NCBI RefSeq assembly: GCF_002443255.2
Contig: NW_019211456.1
Location: forward strand, 28,703,341 to 28,767,340
Origin: Varroa destructor
Lineage: Eukaryota; Arthropoda; Arachnida; Mesostigmata; Varroidae
DNA: 64,000 nt
Direction: 5' to 3'
Shown: in pieces, positions 11,227-23,070 of the stretch
How the letters are laid out: the number at the start of each line of letters is the position of its first letter
How positions within the stretch are numbered: position 1 is the first letter of the stretch
The notes under the pieces: generated by a model
The model's database searches: none
What the model saw: only the letters and a program-made list of their open reading frames with translations
What the model was told of the DNA's origin: nothing
Position numbers and translations under genes: made by a program

Positions 11227-12480
11227 GGACGAGACACCACATGGAAATTGGCCGATTGTTTACGTACGCAATCGCGCACCACGCACCGGCCTACACGTAG
11301 ACACACACGTCGCATACGCACATCCGGCTCTCCATTTTGTCTATCTTCCATAGTAGCCTTATCCTAGCACAGCGTTGTAAAGAAGAATAGGAACTACCAA
11401 GGGATACCAAAAGCAAACGGCACAGAAGCACCGCAAAGGATAGAAACGGACGGGTTTTTTTATAACGCCACATGACCTGCTCACCAGCTCAGCTACGCTA
11501 CCCCCGATGAAACTGCTGATACCGATAGACACATTTGCAGCTCTTGTCGCGCGTCAGCATCAGTACAACGTCTAAATACAACATCCCCCTTGACATCCAA
11601 GTAGAATATTGACAGCACGCACGAATTTAGTGGCGGACTAGGAATGATTCCACTCCGTCGCGGAAACCATTTAGTCATAAATCGTAGAGAAATTGGGGTG
11701 TAGACGAATGTCCACTCATTCACATTGCCCTGCGTCATATCACCGGTGCTGCATATATGCATATATATATTTTTTGACCGATATCTAGTTTGGAGTGTCT
11801 CAGAATTTTTTTTACTTTGGCGTTTTTCTAAGCACCGTAGCGTAAGCCGTGAGGTACGTTCGCTCAACTTCGTAGCCATGCAACGAAAGCACACGTCCGC
11901 TGCCTTTGTCTGAAAAAATCTAAGAAGGATCTTAGCATTAACTATCCATTAGTATTGCTAATTGCGAACTAGTGTTCCCGTTGTAGAGAATATATCAATA
12001 ACTAACGAATAATAGTAATTACTACACCCTAATGTCAGTAAAGGTATTACATGAAAAACATTTATATAATAAAGCAATTATACTTATCAGTTGGTTAACT
12101 CCGTCTCACAATTGGACGCGTGATCAGCTGAGTAACTATTGCAGAGCCAAAGAGCGGTTCTAACGAGGCTTGGATTACGGTACGTTTTCCGAATCCTCAC
12201 CTCATCCAACTTCCAAGCTTTAATTCGGCCACAACTTCGAGCCATAGAGCACAAGAGGCTATTTGTCGTAGAGAGTAGTAGCTTTTTTTACTGCCCATCT
12301 CTGCGGTACTGTACACGCATGCCATGCCTATGCAAGTTCTGTGTACATATGACTTTACGCAGTACAAGTGCGACTGAGATCTCTCAGCTTTAACGAATGG
12401 CATATTGAGTAGCTAAATGTTATGCATGTTTATTTTGAACTGTGTACTCTATCTTTAAATAGTGGGAATGTTAATTCTAC
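11227..12480. other. Mixed composition, no supported gene
   Basis: Overlapping frames occur on both strands (11493-11894 minus, 133 codons; 11725-11913 plus; 12139-12393 plus; 12197-12403 minus). None is bounded by good splice sites or shows a motif. A short AT run lies at about 11755-11770. Confidence 0.35.
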
Positions 12481-12612
12481 GGGGGGTACGCGAGCGAGCG
12501 TCCATTCACTCAGTTCGCCATTCCAACGACAGCGGGCCGAACGAAACCGATCGGGGATAACCCCCCAATCTCACTGGCCGATCAACGTAACGCTCTTCCT
12601 CGCTCTAACTGA

Positions 12613-12706
12613 ACTAGCCTAAACACCGGTACTACTGCCCCGGCTGGCACTACCGCTGCCTTGGTCGCTACCAAGGCAAATTCGGACGAACAGGAATATC
12701 AACCAA
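12613..12706 (+). CDS. Candidate exon end with strong 5' splice site
   Basis: Seen: CAACCAA|GTAAGT (GT at 12707-12708) matches the donor consensus almost fully. The frame leading into it has been open for 31 codons since TGA at about 12610. It is rich in threonine and alanine, then ends in an acidic segment (TKANSDEQEYQP), leaving in phase 1. Threonine/alanine/proline-rich linkers are typical of extracellular or disordered regions. A perfect 9-bp stem with a 4-base loop (12657-12678) lies inside. The 5' edge of the exon is not defined. A different frame at 12422-12622 covers the upstream part, so this could instead be an untranslated first exon. Confidence 0.25.
12657..12678. repeat. Short inverted repeat, 9-bp stem
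   Basis: TGCCTTGGT, the loop CGCT, then ACCAAGGCA. The arms are perfect. One or two hairpins of this size are expected by chance in 64 kb, so this is recorded only because it lies in the exon candidate ending at 12706. Confidence 0.5.
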
Positions 12707-13500
12707 GTAAGTGAACTGACGATCGTCGCCATTCTCGTGACTAGAAAGAACTACAGGACAACTGCTAGGCCAACATCGAAGCTGTCGATAGTGCGTAGTT
12801 TAATGAAAACTTTGAGCCTCATCAAACTCGCTCCCGATGCAGTCGTTGCGCGTGCTTTGATCGAGAGCAATTCCAACTGTACGTACGTATCTTATTCATC
12901 GTCTGTTCAGCTCCAGCCTCAACGTTTCCCCGTACACTTACTCCCCCCGCTTCAGTTTGTGTAAACTCTGTAACACTGGCCATCGCTGGAAGCCTGCTCG
13001 TCACCCCCCTTCCACAATCTCCCTTTTCTGTTACCGCTCCGTAAACCGTTAAGGATCCCTTATCAGTCCACCCTGCCTTTTCAGTATATATATACATATG
13101 TCTCGTAGATTACTACTACGACTATAACAGGCACTGCCGCATACCAACCTTCGACTTCGCGCTCAGAGCGTCATTCCACGCCCTCTCCTCTGCCCGCCGA
13201 CGAATGCTCTTCGCTTTTCTCGTTAGAGCAGTGCTTCCTGCCAGTTCGTCTACGGCCTGATCCTAAAACTGAAAGAGCTTATCATGGCCAAGCTTTCCAT
13301 CTCATGCGGACGCTGCAAGATTCCTCCTGCACTTCTATTGAGGCATGCGTGGCGACAAGTCGACCTGGGCTTGGGTTGACAGGCCGCTGCCGAGTTCTCA
13401 ACAACCATTTCGACCATCTGACTTATGCATTTGTCGACAGCAGGAGGCATGGGCTGGACCGTGACCATAGTGAACTGCTCAATAAATAGGTCTCAGCATT
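12707..13500. other. GC-rich flank with three acceptor-like sites
   Basis: Good 3' splice-site look-alikes are GTCTGTTCAG (ends 12910), CTCCCCCCGCTTCAG (ends 12955) and CCCTGCCTTTTCAG (ends about 13084). Each opens only a short frame. Frames at 12737-12964 (plus) and 12822-13097 (minus) overlap and show no motif. Confidence 0.25.
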
Positions 13501-14780
13501 AGCATTACTCCCTGCACAGCTGTGCGCGTCATCCTTTAGAAGACGAACTTGTAACGTGGTTTTTCACTGAGGTCTACCTTATAAGGGGAACGTTAAACTT
13601 TTTAGTCACTGTCGCCGAAGCGTGAGGTAACGGTTCTGCTTAATGAAACATAGGCGACGCATAAGCGCTAACTCACTTTATCGAAGTCTATCTATTGTAC
13701 ACTTAAGATTTTCGATAATTACTTTATGTTCACACATAGTATTTCAATTCGATGTTTTACTGTGCATGCTAATTTTGGCGGTAGCAGCAATTGCTGATTG
13801 CAACTGCGAATCATGACAATGCAAACTTTCATAATGAAGCGCGAGAAAAGGGAATATTTCAAATTAAAGGGTTCGTTGTCTCTGCGACGATGATAACTTT
13901 CGTCGTGCATCGACAGTGGTTGCTCTAGTGGCCAGTGTTCGCGACTTTCTAAATCTACGTCCTATCTGTTAGGAAACTCTTTACTTTCCATTTAGTGCCC
14001 TTTGTGGCCTTCTAGGACGAAGTAAGGCTTAAATTAGCTTCTAAGCCAATCCGAACTGTGGACTGAACTTCGCTGTCTTCTTGTTCCACTTGTGGTAGAG
14101 AATCTGCGTTCTCGAAAAGCCACTATAGGAAAGTTTAGGGCTAGCTTTTAGGGTTTAGCTATGAGGAACGAGCGTTCTGATGAGGAAGGTGCAGATATTT
14201 TTGTCACTAACCTGCACGAAGATACTAGCATTAAATTCAAAGAGACGCATATTCTAATTAATAGATACAAAAAGTGCTGCCATATATATATATATATATA
14301 TACATACATACATATATCGTAGTAAAAAATGTACGTACGCCACGGAATAACTGAAACGCAGATTTTTATGCTACAAATTTATATTATACCCAGAGGATAC
14401 TTATCTCAAAGATTATAGACTGATATTTGCTAGTGTCAATACTATGTGTACGGCCTATTAGTAGAAAATTGAAGAACTCTCTACACAAGGTAAAAAAAAT
14501 ATCCGTATATACCGAATTGGCCCTACTTTGTGGGAAGTTCACAGCATTTTTCAAAGGGTTCCTTGTCTTCCTTGACCATTTCGAAACGCGCTGAGCGATC
14601 GCATGTCGTAACCGCCAGTCTCTTCATAATAAAGCGTGTCGCCGAGGGTGTGGCTACTTTGGTCGCGTCTGCCGCATTAGTCCTCCCGTATTTCCAGCGG
14701 CAGGCAGAAAATGATTAGTCTGACTCCTGCTTAAACCTTGCTTCGAGAACTCTTTTATTTGTAGTATGACGGCTGTCATT
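13501..14780. other. AT-rich stretch with a short AT microsatellite
   Basis: Ordinary AT-rich DNA. The only structured element is the AT tract at 14282-14302, which continues as TACA units to about 14317. The frame at 14530-14718 has no supporting signal. Confidence 0.4.
14282..14317. repeat. (AT)n / (TACA)n microsatellite
   Basis: A 21-base alternating AT tract followed by TACATACATACATA. Simple repeat. Confidence 0.9.
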
Positions 14781-15790
14781 CTGTCCTACGACACGATCTA
14801 TGACTGACTACGACGATCAGTCCTTTCTCAGCTTTAGTTAGGCCTTTTATCTCTCTTTCACCCTTGTTGCGGCCTCTGACCCTCGAAAAAGATTCGCTTT
14901 GCCGACAGGACTGGCTTATGCTATTGCTGTTGTTGGTAGACAGTAGTACCGACCCGCTATTTGATTCCCGCCTTCGCACAGAGAGTTCTTTCGGCTTCTC
15001 CTGTCGACTGGCCCCTCCATGTGATCCTGTCCAGTCCCCCGAAGTCCCCCCAGTGAAACTAAGGCTCACTAGGTAGGACGCCGCCCTTAGACGATGTAGT
15101 GATTGTTTGTCAAGGGGATTCACCTCCTGTCGACGTAGTGGTAGCAGTGACGGCGGTAGAGGCGATGGTTGTGTCTTCTCCCCCAACCTACTTTTAATTC
15201 TCTGCTTCGTTTCCGTTCCATTGCGTTTTCTATTCGCCAGGGCGGCTCATTTTCAAGATCCTTTACTGCCGTTTCCAACCCTTTCACCACTAGCCAGCAC
15301 TCCTGCTGGCTCTTTTTCTTTTTCGTCACCACTTCACTATTGCTGTTTTGCCGCTGGCGCTGCTGTGGCCTGCTGCTTCAGCCAAGGCAACGGAGACGTT
15401 CTTACTGCTTTTCGTTTCGTCCTCTCTTGCATGAGAACCACCCCAAGCCCACTATCAAGTGGGATTTCGATTCTTTTCGTAGGAGAGGGGCGCGCGCCAT
15501 CGCTCCAACAGCGCTTGTCGCCTCTCCCTTCCCCTCCCCATTCCCTTTCTCTTATTCTGTATCGCTCTCTAAGCCGCCTCAGCGACTATTTATTAGCTTA
15601 ATTTGTGAGCCGTCCAGAGTTTACCAGCTTCGAAACGCGGTACTACTAGCCCAGTGGCGTTGGCAGCGGCGTGGGCTAGAAAGGGTTAAGTCCAGAAGGA
15701 CTGGCCGAAGAAAATGGGTAAAAGAATAGGCAGGAATCAATACGTTCGTTGACAAGCGTTGCAGTTTATGAGTGAATGAGCTAGCGGTTC
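14781..15790. other. Pyrimidine-rich island (plus strand)
   Basis: Long runs of TC, CTTT and CCTC produce unusually long frames: plus 15107-15601 and 15169-15729, minus 14776-15186. The deduced plus-strand peptides are dominated by Ser, Phe, Leu, Pro and Arg because of the composition, and two plus frames overlap over hundreds of bases. I do not regard them as genes. A polypyrimidine region of this kind could be a long 5' UTR or regulatory sequence. Confidence 0.4.
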
Positions 15791-18700
15791 GGCTGACGAA
15801 TGACAATTTTTTTAATGGTTTTTGTGTATGCGGGTGAGATCATGATTGCACAAAACGGGTGTCGTTTGTGTACCCCTAATTGCGCTTATGTAGATAATTC
15901 AGAGGCAGAAATGACGTTGTTGAGGCGCTGCGTTGATTCGAAACTTACTGCTATACAGCTTGAAAATTTAGGTGTTAATTCAATGTCACTTTTCGAAACT
16001 GATCGTTGCCATTCATTATTTTAGGCGAATTCCGAATACTCGGCTTTGAAGGGCCATGAAGAGTAACCAAGACAATATCTAAAAGCCAAAGTGGGCACAC
16101 AGCTGAGATTGCATGATTACGAGGCCGAGCGGGCGCATCTTACAGATTCTATAGCGTCGTTTTAATGGAAATTCTCCAGCCAACAAAAGGTGAAATACTT
16201 CAAGCGGCCGAGAATCGATAAGAGAAAAAAAATATTCTTAATATATAGCTTTAAAAACAATGTCACAGTCTATTGCGAATGATTGAATGAACGAGAACGC
16301 CCCTCACGCAGGGCTCGTTGTCTGCTAATTCGGAGTGTGGATCTGATAATAAACCAAATATCTGGTTCTACGCGTGTGTTTCACTTTATATTATTTAACA
16401 ATGGTAAAAGGTAATCGATAAATAAATTTAACAGTTAACGCATCTACCTGACTGGATGGTACGAGGAATCCTCCACATCTATCTACTATATCATAATAAG
16501 GGTTAAAGGAAGATGATTACAAGGCAAGCAAACAATTAAACCAGTGGGCATACGACGGTCTTCACTGGAGATATCCCAAGTGAACGCATTGTTTATAAAT
16601 TTTGCCTGCATGAATGCTTTAGGAATAACGGAACCTAGCTATATCGATTTAATCTTGAAATTTTTTTTTATATAATCGCTTGTTATGATGTTGTTTGTGG
16701 GTGGACGCTTTACCTATCAAACAGCCACCGGCTACCCTTTGATCTAAAAAATAAGATAATAACTAGAGTCTAAATTTCACTAAAGTACTTTATTTCTTGA
16801 CTTCCATAAGCGGCTAGCCGCCGGTCTGCATATAATTTTGTTATTATTCATTGATAGAATTTCTACGAATTTGAATGACACTTAGCATGAAATATTTCGG
16901 ACGGGGGCCTCGTAACCACTTCAACTGAACGGTTGCGAAAAGGTCTGTGCAAACTTGAAGATGTGGTCCCCAGACCGGAAAACAGCACGCAATCTCGGAT
17001 AGGATCAACGATCTATACAGCCGTGTATGACATAAGAATCGGGCTTATTTATCACGACATAACAAGAAATACTGTGTATCAGTAAGAAACAAATTCGAGT
17101 AGTTAGGCCACGTGTGGACTAATATCAAGATTAGCAAAGTCTGTACGCCGAGATCTCTGGTCACAATAATGGTGCCAAGTTGGATCCACCACAAACATAA
17201 CAAAGAAAAAACCTCTTGTGATAATCTACCATGTTTGAATACAGAGCGTAATGTAACTCTCAATGCACCAAAGAGCGACACCTCTTTGAAAGACAGCGTG
17301 AGACCCAAAAAATTGATGTTATCAATTTAAAAAATTTTTACATACGAAATATTTCATCTTTGGTAGCACGCGTCTACTTGGTCCAAAGGGAGGTTCTTTA
17401 AGACCAAGGTAGAAGGGCAGCTTCCCTGAGGTACGTTGAAAAAATTGGATGTGCTTTCCACTTTGATGCCCAACAACCTGTAGCTCAGCTAAGCCTTGAC
17501 CCAGCCCAACGTCGTTGCGTGCCTATTCAGGTAACGCATCATAGCCTGTAATTGACACGGTCAAAAGCACTCCTTTGATTGAAGTACATACAATAACAAC
17601 GCTTCGTGAGATAATGTTACACTATCTACAGCAGTTGAGTGCAACTTTATAGAGGTCCTACAAATCTGCGCTGTGTTTAATCAAAGGTATTGTTTTGCGG
17701 AAAGATAAGTAACTGCATATATAGTGTGCAAATTTTTCGAGATACCACAAGCGATTGAGCCATTAGAGATAAGTTAGGTACTTCCATTGTTGGCTGTAGA
17801 GTCGTTCACATGCACCACGGTCCTTCCGACTTGTTCGAGCAGATCAGAGGCGCATCTTTTATTTTACTACGACTATGCGACAGCGGGCAAGCACAGCTCT
17901 CAAGAAAGATGAGAAACATCATCTATGGCTTCACATGAGCTTCGAACCTGACAGAAATTTGTGAATATCTTGCTTTGTAAACTATCATACTAAATGACCG
18001 GTGCAGGCCCGATGGATAGTGCTTGATTTTGTAATAATAATAATAATATACTATAATTATACACTATAATAATAAGTAATGACCTAGCTTCAACTAGTAA
18101 ATATTGTGTGTTGTCCAAACAACATTCAACAAAACTCAACTGTCTATTTGTAGAGAGCGACGGAATCATCTGCGGCCACTAGTCTAGGTTGGCTAGATTG
18201 ACATTTTAGCGCTGGTGAGGACGAAAAACGATAGAAGGCTAGGTAGCGTACTGAATCGTCAAGTGTCTTGGAAAATACAACCTATTCGACAAGGCTACAT
18301 AGGCCTCCTACAATCTAGTAAAGCTGGTTTGGAACAGGAGGCGAGCTGCTGTTTCGCTACCCGGCGAACTATTTTTATTTCAACTAATTACTTTATTTAT
18401 TACAATAGGATAGCCAAAAGGCAAACGCATTTGTTAATGGTAAGCTGGAGCAGTAATGTTGCATGGCCCTGACCACCGCTGAATTTAACGCTCAAGTATC
18501 AGTTAAGAGGCATTTTGTGCTACTACTTCTACAACATATTATACTACAGGCATATGAATAACATTTTCCTTTTATTATTATGGGGGCAAATAGCAAGGAA
18601 CACTGAAATTATATCACTGTTATTAGTCCGTTGAATTGTAGTTTCCATTATACATGTGCTTTCTATACTGCGCAGCGGAGAATGACATTCAATACACAAA

Positions 18701-20631
18701 GCGAAGCCCTTATATTAAGGGTATACTGTCTCTACTTAGCCGCGCCCTATTGTTTCACAAGGTTCACGATACGATACGATACTGCGTATTTTCAGGTTCA
18801 AGCTCTCTAAGCATAAAAAACGTCCCGTTTAAGCACAGCTCCTGAATCGCAACCAGCCTAAGTAATATGGCCGCCTGTGAAGTCATGTGACTTTTGTGAA
18901 GTCAAAGAATAATTTCAAATCAAACCCCCTTTTCTCATCATTACATTAAACCTATTTTCGACTTTAAAGTTACTATTAATCTCAACTATCTATCAATCGA
19001 GCAGACCTATACTTAATCTCGGATCAAAAATAATCTTAACGTTAGTTTATGTTCACCAACGGCGTTCTTCGAACGCTCGCAAACTAGGTATCTCAACTGA
19101 TGAAAACGCTTGAAGAACTCAAATGTCGGTTGACGATCGATTGTTAGCAAGCTGAGCCTTGTGATTGTGCTTTCTATACGCTTGCTTGAGAGCCGCAGAT
19201 TGCGGATGTGCTCCAGCTATTCCCGAGCTCCTTTCCAATCGATTCCCTGCTACACAGGGCTGATTTGTGGCCATCGCTGGCTGTCATATCAACATGGTTT
19301 TAAGCGGTATCCCCCTGATGATCTCCCCTCTAACACCCTGTTTGGAGCTAAATACGGAACTTTTTCTGTCTCTTCATTCTCAAAGCTGTCTGCCTTTTTT
19401 CGCCTGCACTGCACTCGTCGCACTACGACTGGTACGGTACGATCATGCATCAGCCCACAACCGAAGAAACTGTCGATGGATAGATCAGCTGGATCGAATC
19501 GAAGCAAATGGGGCAAAACAAAGCCTGAGAAGAAACGGAAAAAGGCAAATCAAAGGAACATCACTTGAGTACGTTTCTTCCACTACCTTTTGTTGGGCAC
19601 GAATCTGTTCTTCGATATCTGAGTAAAACTTGTAGAAGAGTTTATGTGGTTCCTTTTCTTACGTATTACGTTGCCATAGTATTAATGCAGTTTCGTTCAT
19701 CAACAGATAATGTAATAATATAAGTACACATATGTATGTGTGTATAGACAAGCCCATTCAAACTAGAGGCTCTGGAAATTTGGGAAGCCAGATGGCGATC
19801 GTATTCTTCGATTCGACTGATAGTACATTGATACAATCTGGAAGATGTAGAATTTGCAGCTTTACCCGTAGCCCACGGTTTTGTTCGTGCCGGTGAAATT
19901 TGGCCGAAGGACAAGCTTAATACGTATCGGCTCCAGCGCACAACGACTTGTTTGCGCTAAAGGAATTTCTATAAGAATTCATAAAGGTAAAAATCCAAAC
20001 AGTGGAATAAAAACTTAGTTATTACTTCCGTAACGTCTTAGATAGAACTAGCCATAGAAATCAGGACGCCTTTGGCAGGAATATTTTCCGGGAAAATCCG
20101 GTTTTCAAGTGGGAACTCAACATTACCTATAGCACAGTAATACGGGCTAGTGTCAAAGGACTTATTTATGCTATCTAAGCTAATGTAGGGGGTGTGAAAA
20201 TCTATCAGGCTTTGTCATTGACAGCATTAATGTTGTTGTGAGCGCGGCATTACAATATTGATTTATTTCACTACAACGTCCAGACATATTTACCAGTACC
20301 TAGCCTTAAATAACACACTTCAAGCAATGTGTAAATGTGTTAACTCCTATGTAAATGCAGTAACAGAAAATTGATTATGATCATGTGCATAAAACGTTCA
20401 GAAGGCACAAGTTAGGTTCTATAAAAGGCATCTGGTTTGTAAAACCTATTAGCACCAACATTAGCGTGAAGGATTGCTAAACCTCATTTGCAGATCAGAC
20501 CTTATTCCATCGTTACAGTGTACATGAGTATGCCCCACATATTCGTTCATAGTTTTTTCTTAGTTGAGTAATTATTAGATGTCTGATATTGTTTTTTGTT
20601 TAGATGTTTTTACTGTTTATATATTTTTCAG
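15791..20631. other. Long AT-rich region, little structure
   Basis: Mostly AT-rich with dense stops. An AATAAT-rich run is at 18033-18075. Small frames at 15800-16024, 17112-17330 / 17045-17308, 18215-18472 and 18654-18845 have no motif or clean splice pair; two donor-like words (ATG|GTAAGC at 18439 and others) are isolated. 19161-19626 carries two overlapping plus frames of moderate GC. GGGAAAATCC at 20090-20099, overlapping TTCCGGGAA at 20086-20094, resembles a Rel site over a STAT site. Confidence 0.4.
20086..20099. promoter_or_regulatory. Overlapping STAT-like and Rel/kB-like words
   Basis: TTCCGGGAA fits the STAT consensus TTCnnnGAA, and GGGAAAATCC fits the kB pattern GGGRNNYYCC; they share GGGAA. 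The surrounding ATTTTCCGGGAAAAT is itself a palindrome with a central G. Single matches of this kind are expected by chance; no promoter is visible nearby. Confidence 0.12.
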
Positions 20632-20729
20632 CTCGTACGAAGTTCAAAATAGGATTAACGGACTATATACTTATTCGGGGGCGTTTTAAAATCAAAGAAC
20701 AAAATTACACGACGTGGGTAGGTAGCACG
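20632..20729 (+). CDS. Candidate internal exon, splice-bounded
   Basis: Seen: TTTTTACTGTTTATATATTTTTCAG ends at 20631, an excellent acceptor inside AT-rich DNA. At 20729 comes GCACG|GTAAGC, a good donor. Between them, entered with two bases, one frame is open for 32 codons and would read on to TAA about 18 codons past the donor. The residues are mostly basic and beta-branched (for example IGLTDYILIRGRFKIKEQ). Exon length is 98 nt, entry phase 1, exit phase 0. A second frame stops after 18 codons and the third at once. No domain is recognised. The combination of both sites plus an open frame makes this one of the better exon calls. Confidence 0.33.
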
Positions 20730-22118
20730 GTAAGCTGTGCATCACCCTTGTGGGCACCAGTTATCACAGCTCACTCTGCATAAGGCAAAAGATTTGGATG
20801 AGTGAGTAATACAGGACCAATATGGCTATCTTCAGCAGCTTAATCATGCTATTTTTCAAATGTTTATTTATCCTATGTGCTCATATCGAACAAGCAGCCC
20901 CTCCACACCAACGACACAATCGAAGATTCCTATTCCAATCACTCTCAAATGGCTCGTGTTTGTTCTTTAGGGCCTTGAAGCAATGACATGCTTATGATTC
21001 TATTTGATTAGGTCTTCAGCATTTACATTGTTAAGCCAGAATCGATCGGTACGAAAGAGGCACGAGACTGCCGGCGGTACCATGCTTGATTTAGGCATAG
21101 CGCGCTCGCACTCCGCTTGCGTAGCTCGGACGAAATTGCCAGCCGACGATCTCGTCCCATCCCAGTCACTGCTTTTCATGCAGCGGAACCTTAAAATCCT
21201 TTTCGTTTGTGACGTTACTCGACTACGCTATTTGGTTCCCGTACCTGATTTTGCAGTTAACTAAGGTCATTTCCGTTGACCTTTTGACTGCGTTCCTTAC
21301 ACCAACGCTCCACCTACAGATGATTCGTGGATTTTTAATATGCTCGTCTGAAAGCAACGACGACGAAAATGACGCTGCCTTTACTAGTGAAAATTAGCGA
21401 CGTTACCTGTAAATTTGACCTTGTTATTTACGTTCTGTTCATGTACACGTACTTAGTCTCCCTATTTGCTTTTCTTTCGCTTTTCATTGAGATCTTCACG
21501 TGGCTTCTGTTGGTGTCCGGTCCATTCAAGCCATGGGTTTGCTTCTTTCGTGTTTCACAAAACCAGTCTGTGAGAGACGTTAAGCGGAGTATAGGGACAC
21601 CAAATCGTAAGGGAGTTATTGCTCGTATTCTAGACGACGATCGATACTATTCAAGCGGGCAAGTGTCTAGTTTGAGGGGAGCAATCAGATGCCCCCGTTC
21701 TGGGCTGAACCTCGCTTGTGATAAACGTTGTATCTTCATTATGTGAGAGGCTCGTCTCTAGATATTGCTGTCGTTATATATTTGGCTTCCGCAACCGAAA
21801 TACTACCATAACATTATGTCAAGTGGTATGAAGACTCTAGTACTGGTATGTCGGTGTTGGTCGTAAGCTAGTCATAATAGGGGGTAAAGCTTAAGGGATT
21901 GTTTACCCCAGCTGAAGGCGTTTCGGCCTGTACGATTGTTGGTCGATTGCCATTCCCGCTGCTGTACTAGTTACGCCATCAGTTAGTAATGTTCAATCAC
22001 CGCCGCCACCACCAAAGCCACCACTTCAGAACAAGAAGCAAGCAAGCCACTTACTTGTTTGGTAGATTGTTTATCATGGTAGGCTTCGCCATTGACATTT
22101 GTTATGTGTTGGTTGCAG
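20730..22118. other. No firmly supported gene; one hydrophobic open frame
   Basis: The plus frame 21369-21746 (true start ATG at 21369, 125 codons) begins with about 55 largely hydrophobic residues that could span a membrane twice. A basic, serine-rich tail follows. There is no splice context or known motif, and the frames at 21004-21264 and 21209-21397 overlap upstream. Treat it as a low-probability coding frame. Confidence 0.2.
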
Positions 22119-22277
22119 AAAAAGAATAGCGCCGACGCTGGCGACCTTCAGGCGACGGTTTTAGTTGACGTGTGCCGTCTTGTGCTGGTACATATACCCA
22201 GGCGTAATGCACACACGTGCACAGATGCATACACATTAACATACATCGCTCGACAGCAGCGTCGAGCGCGTAGTTAA
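22119..22277 (+). CDS. Weak candidate terminal exon
   Basis: TTATGTGTTGGTTGCAG (ends 22118) is a moderate acceptor. The frame entered in phase 0 (AAA AAG AAT) stays open for 52 codons to TAA at 22275-22277. The deduced residues are mixed, with a valine/leucine core and an arginine-rich end. No donor, family or poly(A) signal supports it. Confidence 0.15.
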   Translation, partial: KKNSADAGDLQATVLVDVCRLVLVHIPRRNAHTCTDAYTLTYIARQQRRARS

Positions 22278-22952
22278 GAAAAAGCAGAGAATTTCGATAT
22301 TACTGTGTTTTTCAAGATGCTGCTATCGTTGTCGACGTCGTCTTTGCGCGACTTGTCGCCCACCTACCATGCCAAATTACAGCATTTAAGCATCACTTGG
22401 GCTACTAGTCGACCTAAATGCCTCTTTGATATCCCAGAAGCTCCTTGCTTTTGTCCCGCTTCCTCCCTGTTTTTGCCATCACTGCACCGTTGTCCGCTCG
22501 CTTCATTCTCCTGCTAGCTGGATCGTTTTGATTAGGACGGGCAGCTGCAGAAGCAGTGGCCGCTTTTGCTCTGATATTGACTATTCGATCAGCTGTATGG
22601 AAGATAGTCTCCTGTCTTAAACGCTAGTGCCGATTTTCCTTCGACGATTGCTGCCGGTTTGACTAAGCTTCTCCGACGCCTGCGACGGCCGCACTGCGAG
22701 GGATAAGGGGTGTTAGACAGAGACACTGGGCAATGCCGGAGGCCGACATCCAACCAGCCAACATGGAAGCCGTTCTTTACTAACATTTTACGAGGAACAG
22801 GAACGTAGATCACTGGCGGAGGAGTTATAGAGACATAAACAGAAAGCAGGGGGCGGAAAGGTTAAGAAAGTTAGCGGAACAAACCGCGACGAAAGTGCAC
22901 CAAAAGCGTAAGCGTTTATGTCTATTTTGGAAAATAGGGGTTTAGTCAGCCT
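22278..22952. other. GC-moderate stretch, overlapping frames
   Basis: Plus frames 22305-22517 and 22426-22620 and minus frame 22589-22813 overlap without any feature to choose among them. Nothing is supported. Confidence 0.35.
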
Positions 22953-22985
22953 GCGCGTGTGTGTATGTGTGTGTTTGTGTATATT

Positions 22986-23049
<64 letters not shown>

Positions 23050-23070
23050 TGTGTGTGTGTGTGTATGTGC
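22953..23070. repeat. (GT)n microsatellite
   Basis: An uninterrupted GT tract at 22989-23045, followed after AAT by another at 23048-23064, with imperfect GT units from about 22953. It creates artificial Val/Cys and His/Thr repeat frames on the two strands. It is long enough to be polymorphic. Confidence 0.97.

Noticed and set aside
15107..15729. Two plus-strand frames of 164 and 186 codons
   Set aside because: They overlap in different registers and owe their length to pyrimidine-rich DNA; the peptides are Ser/Phe/Leu/Pro-biased without motif.
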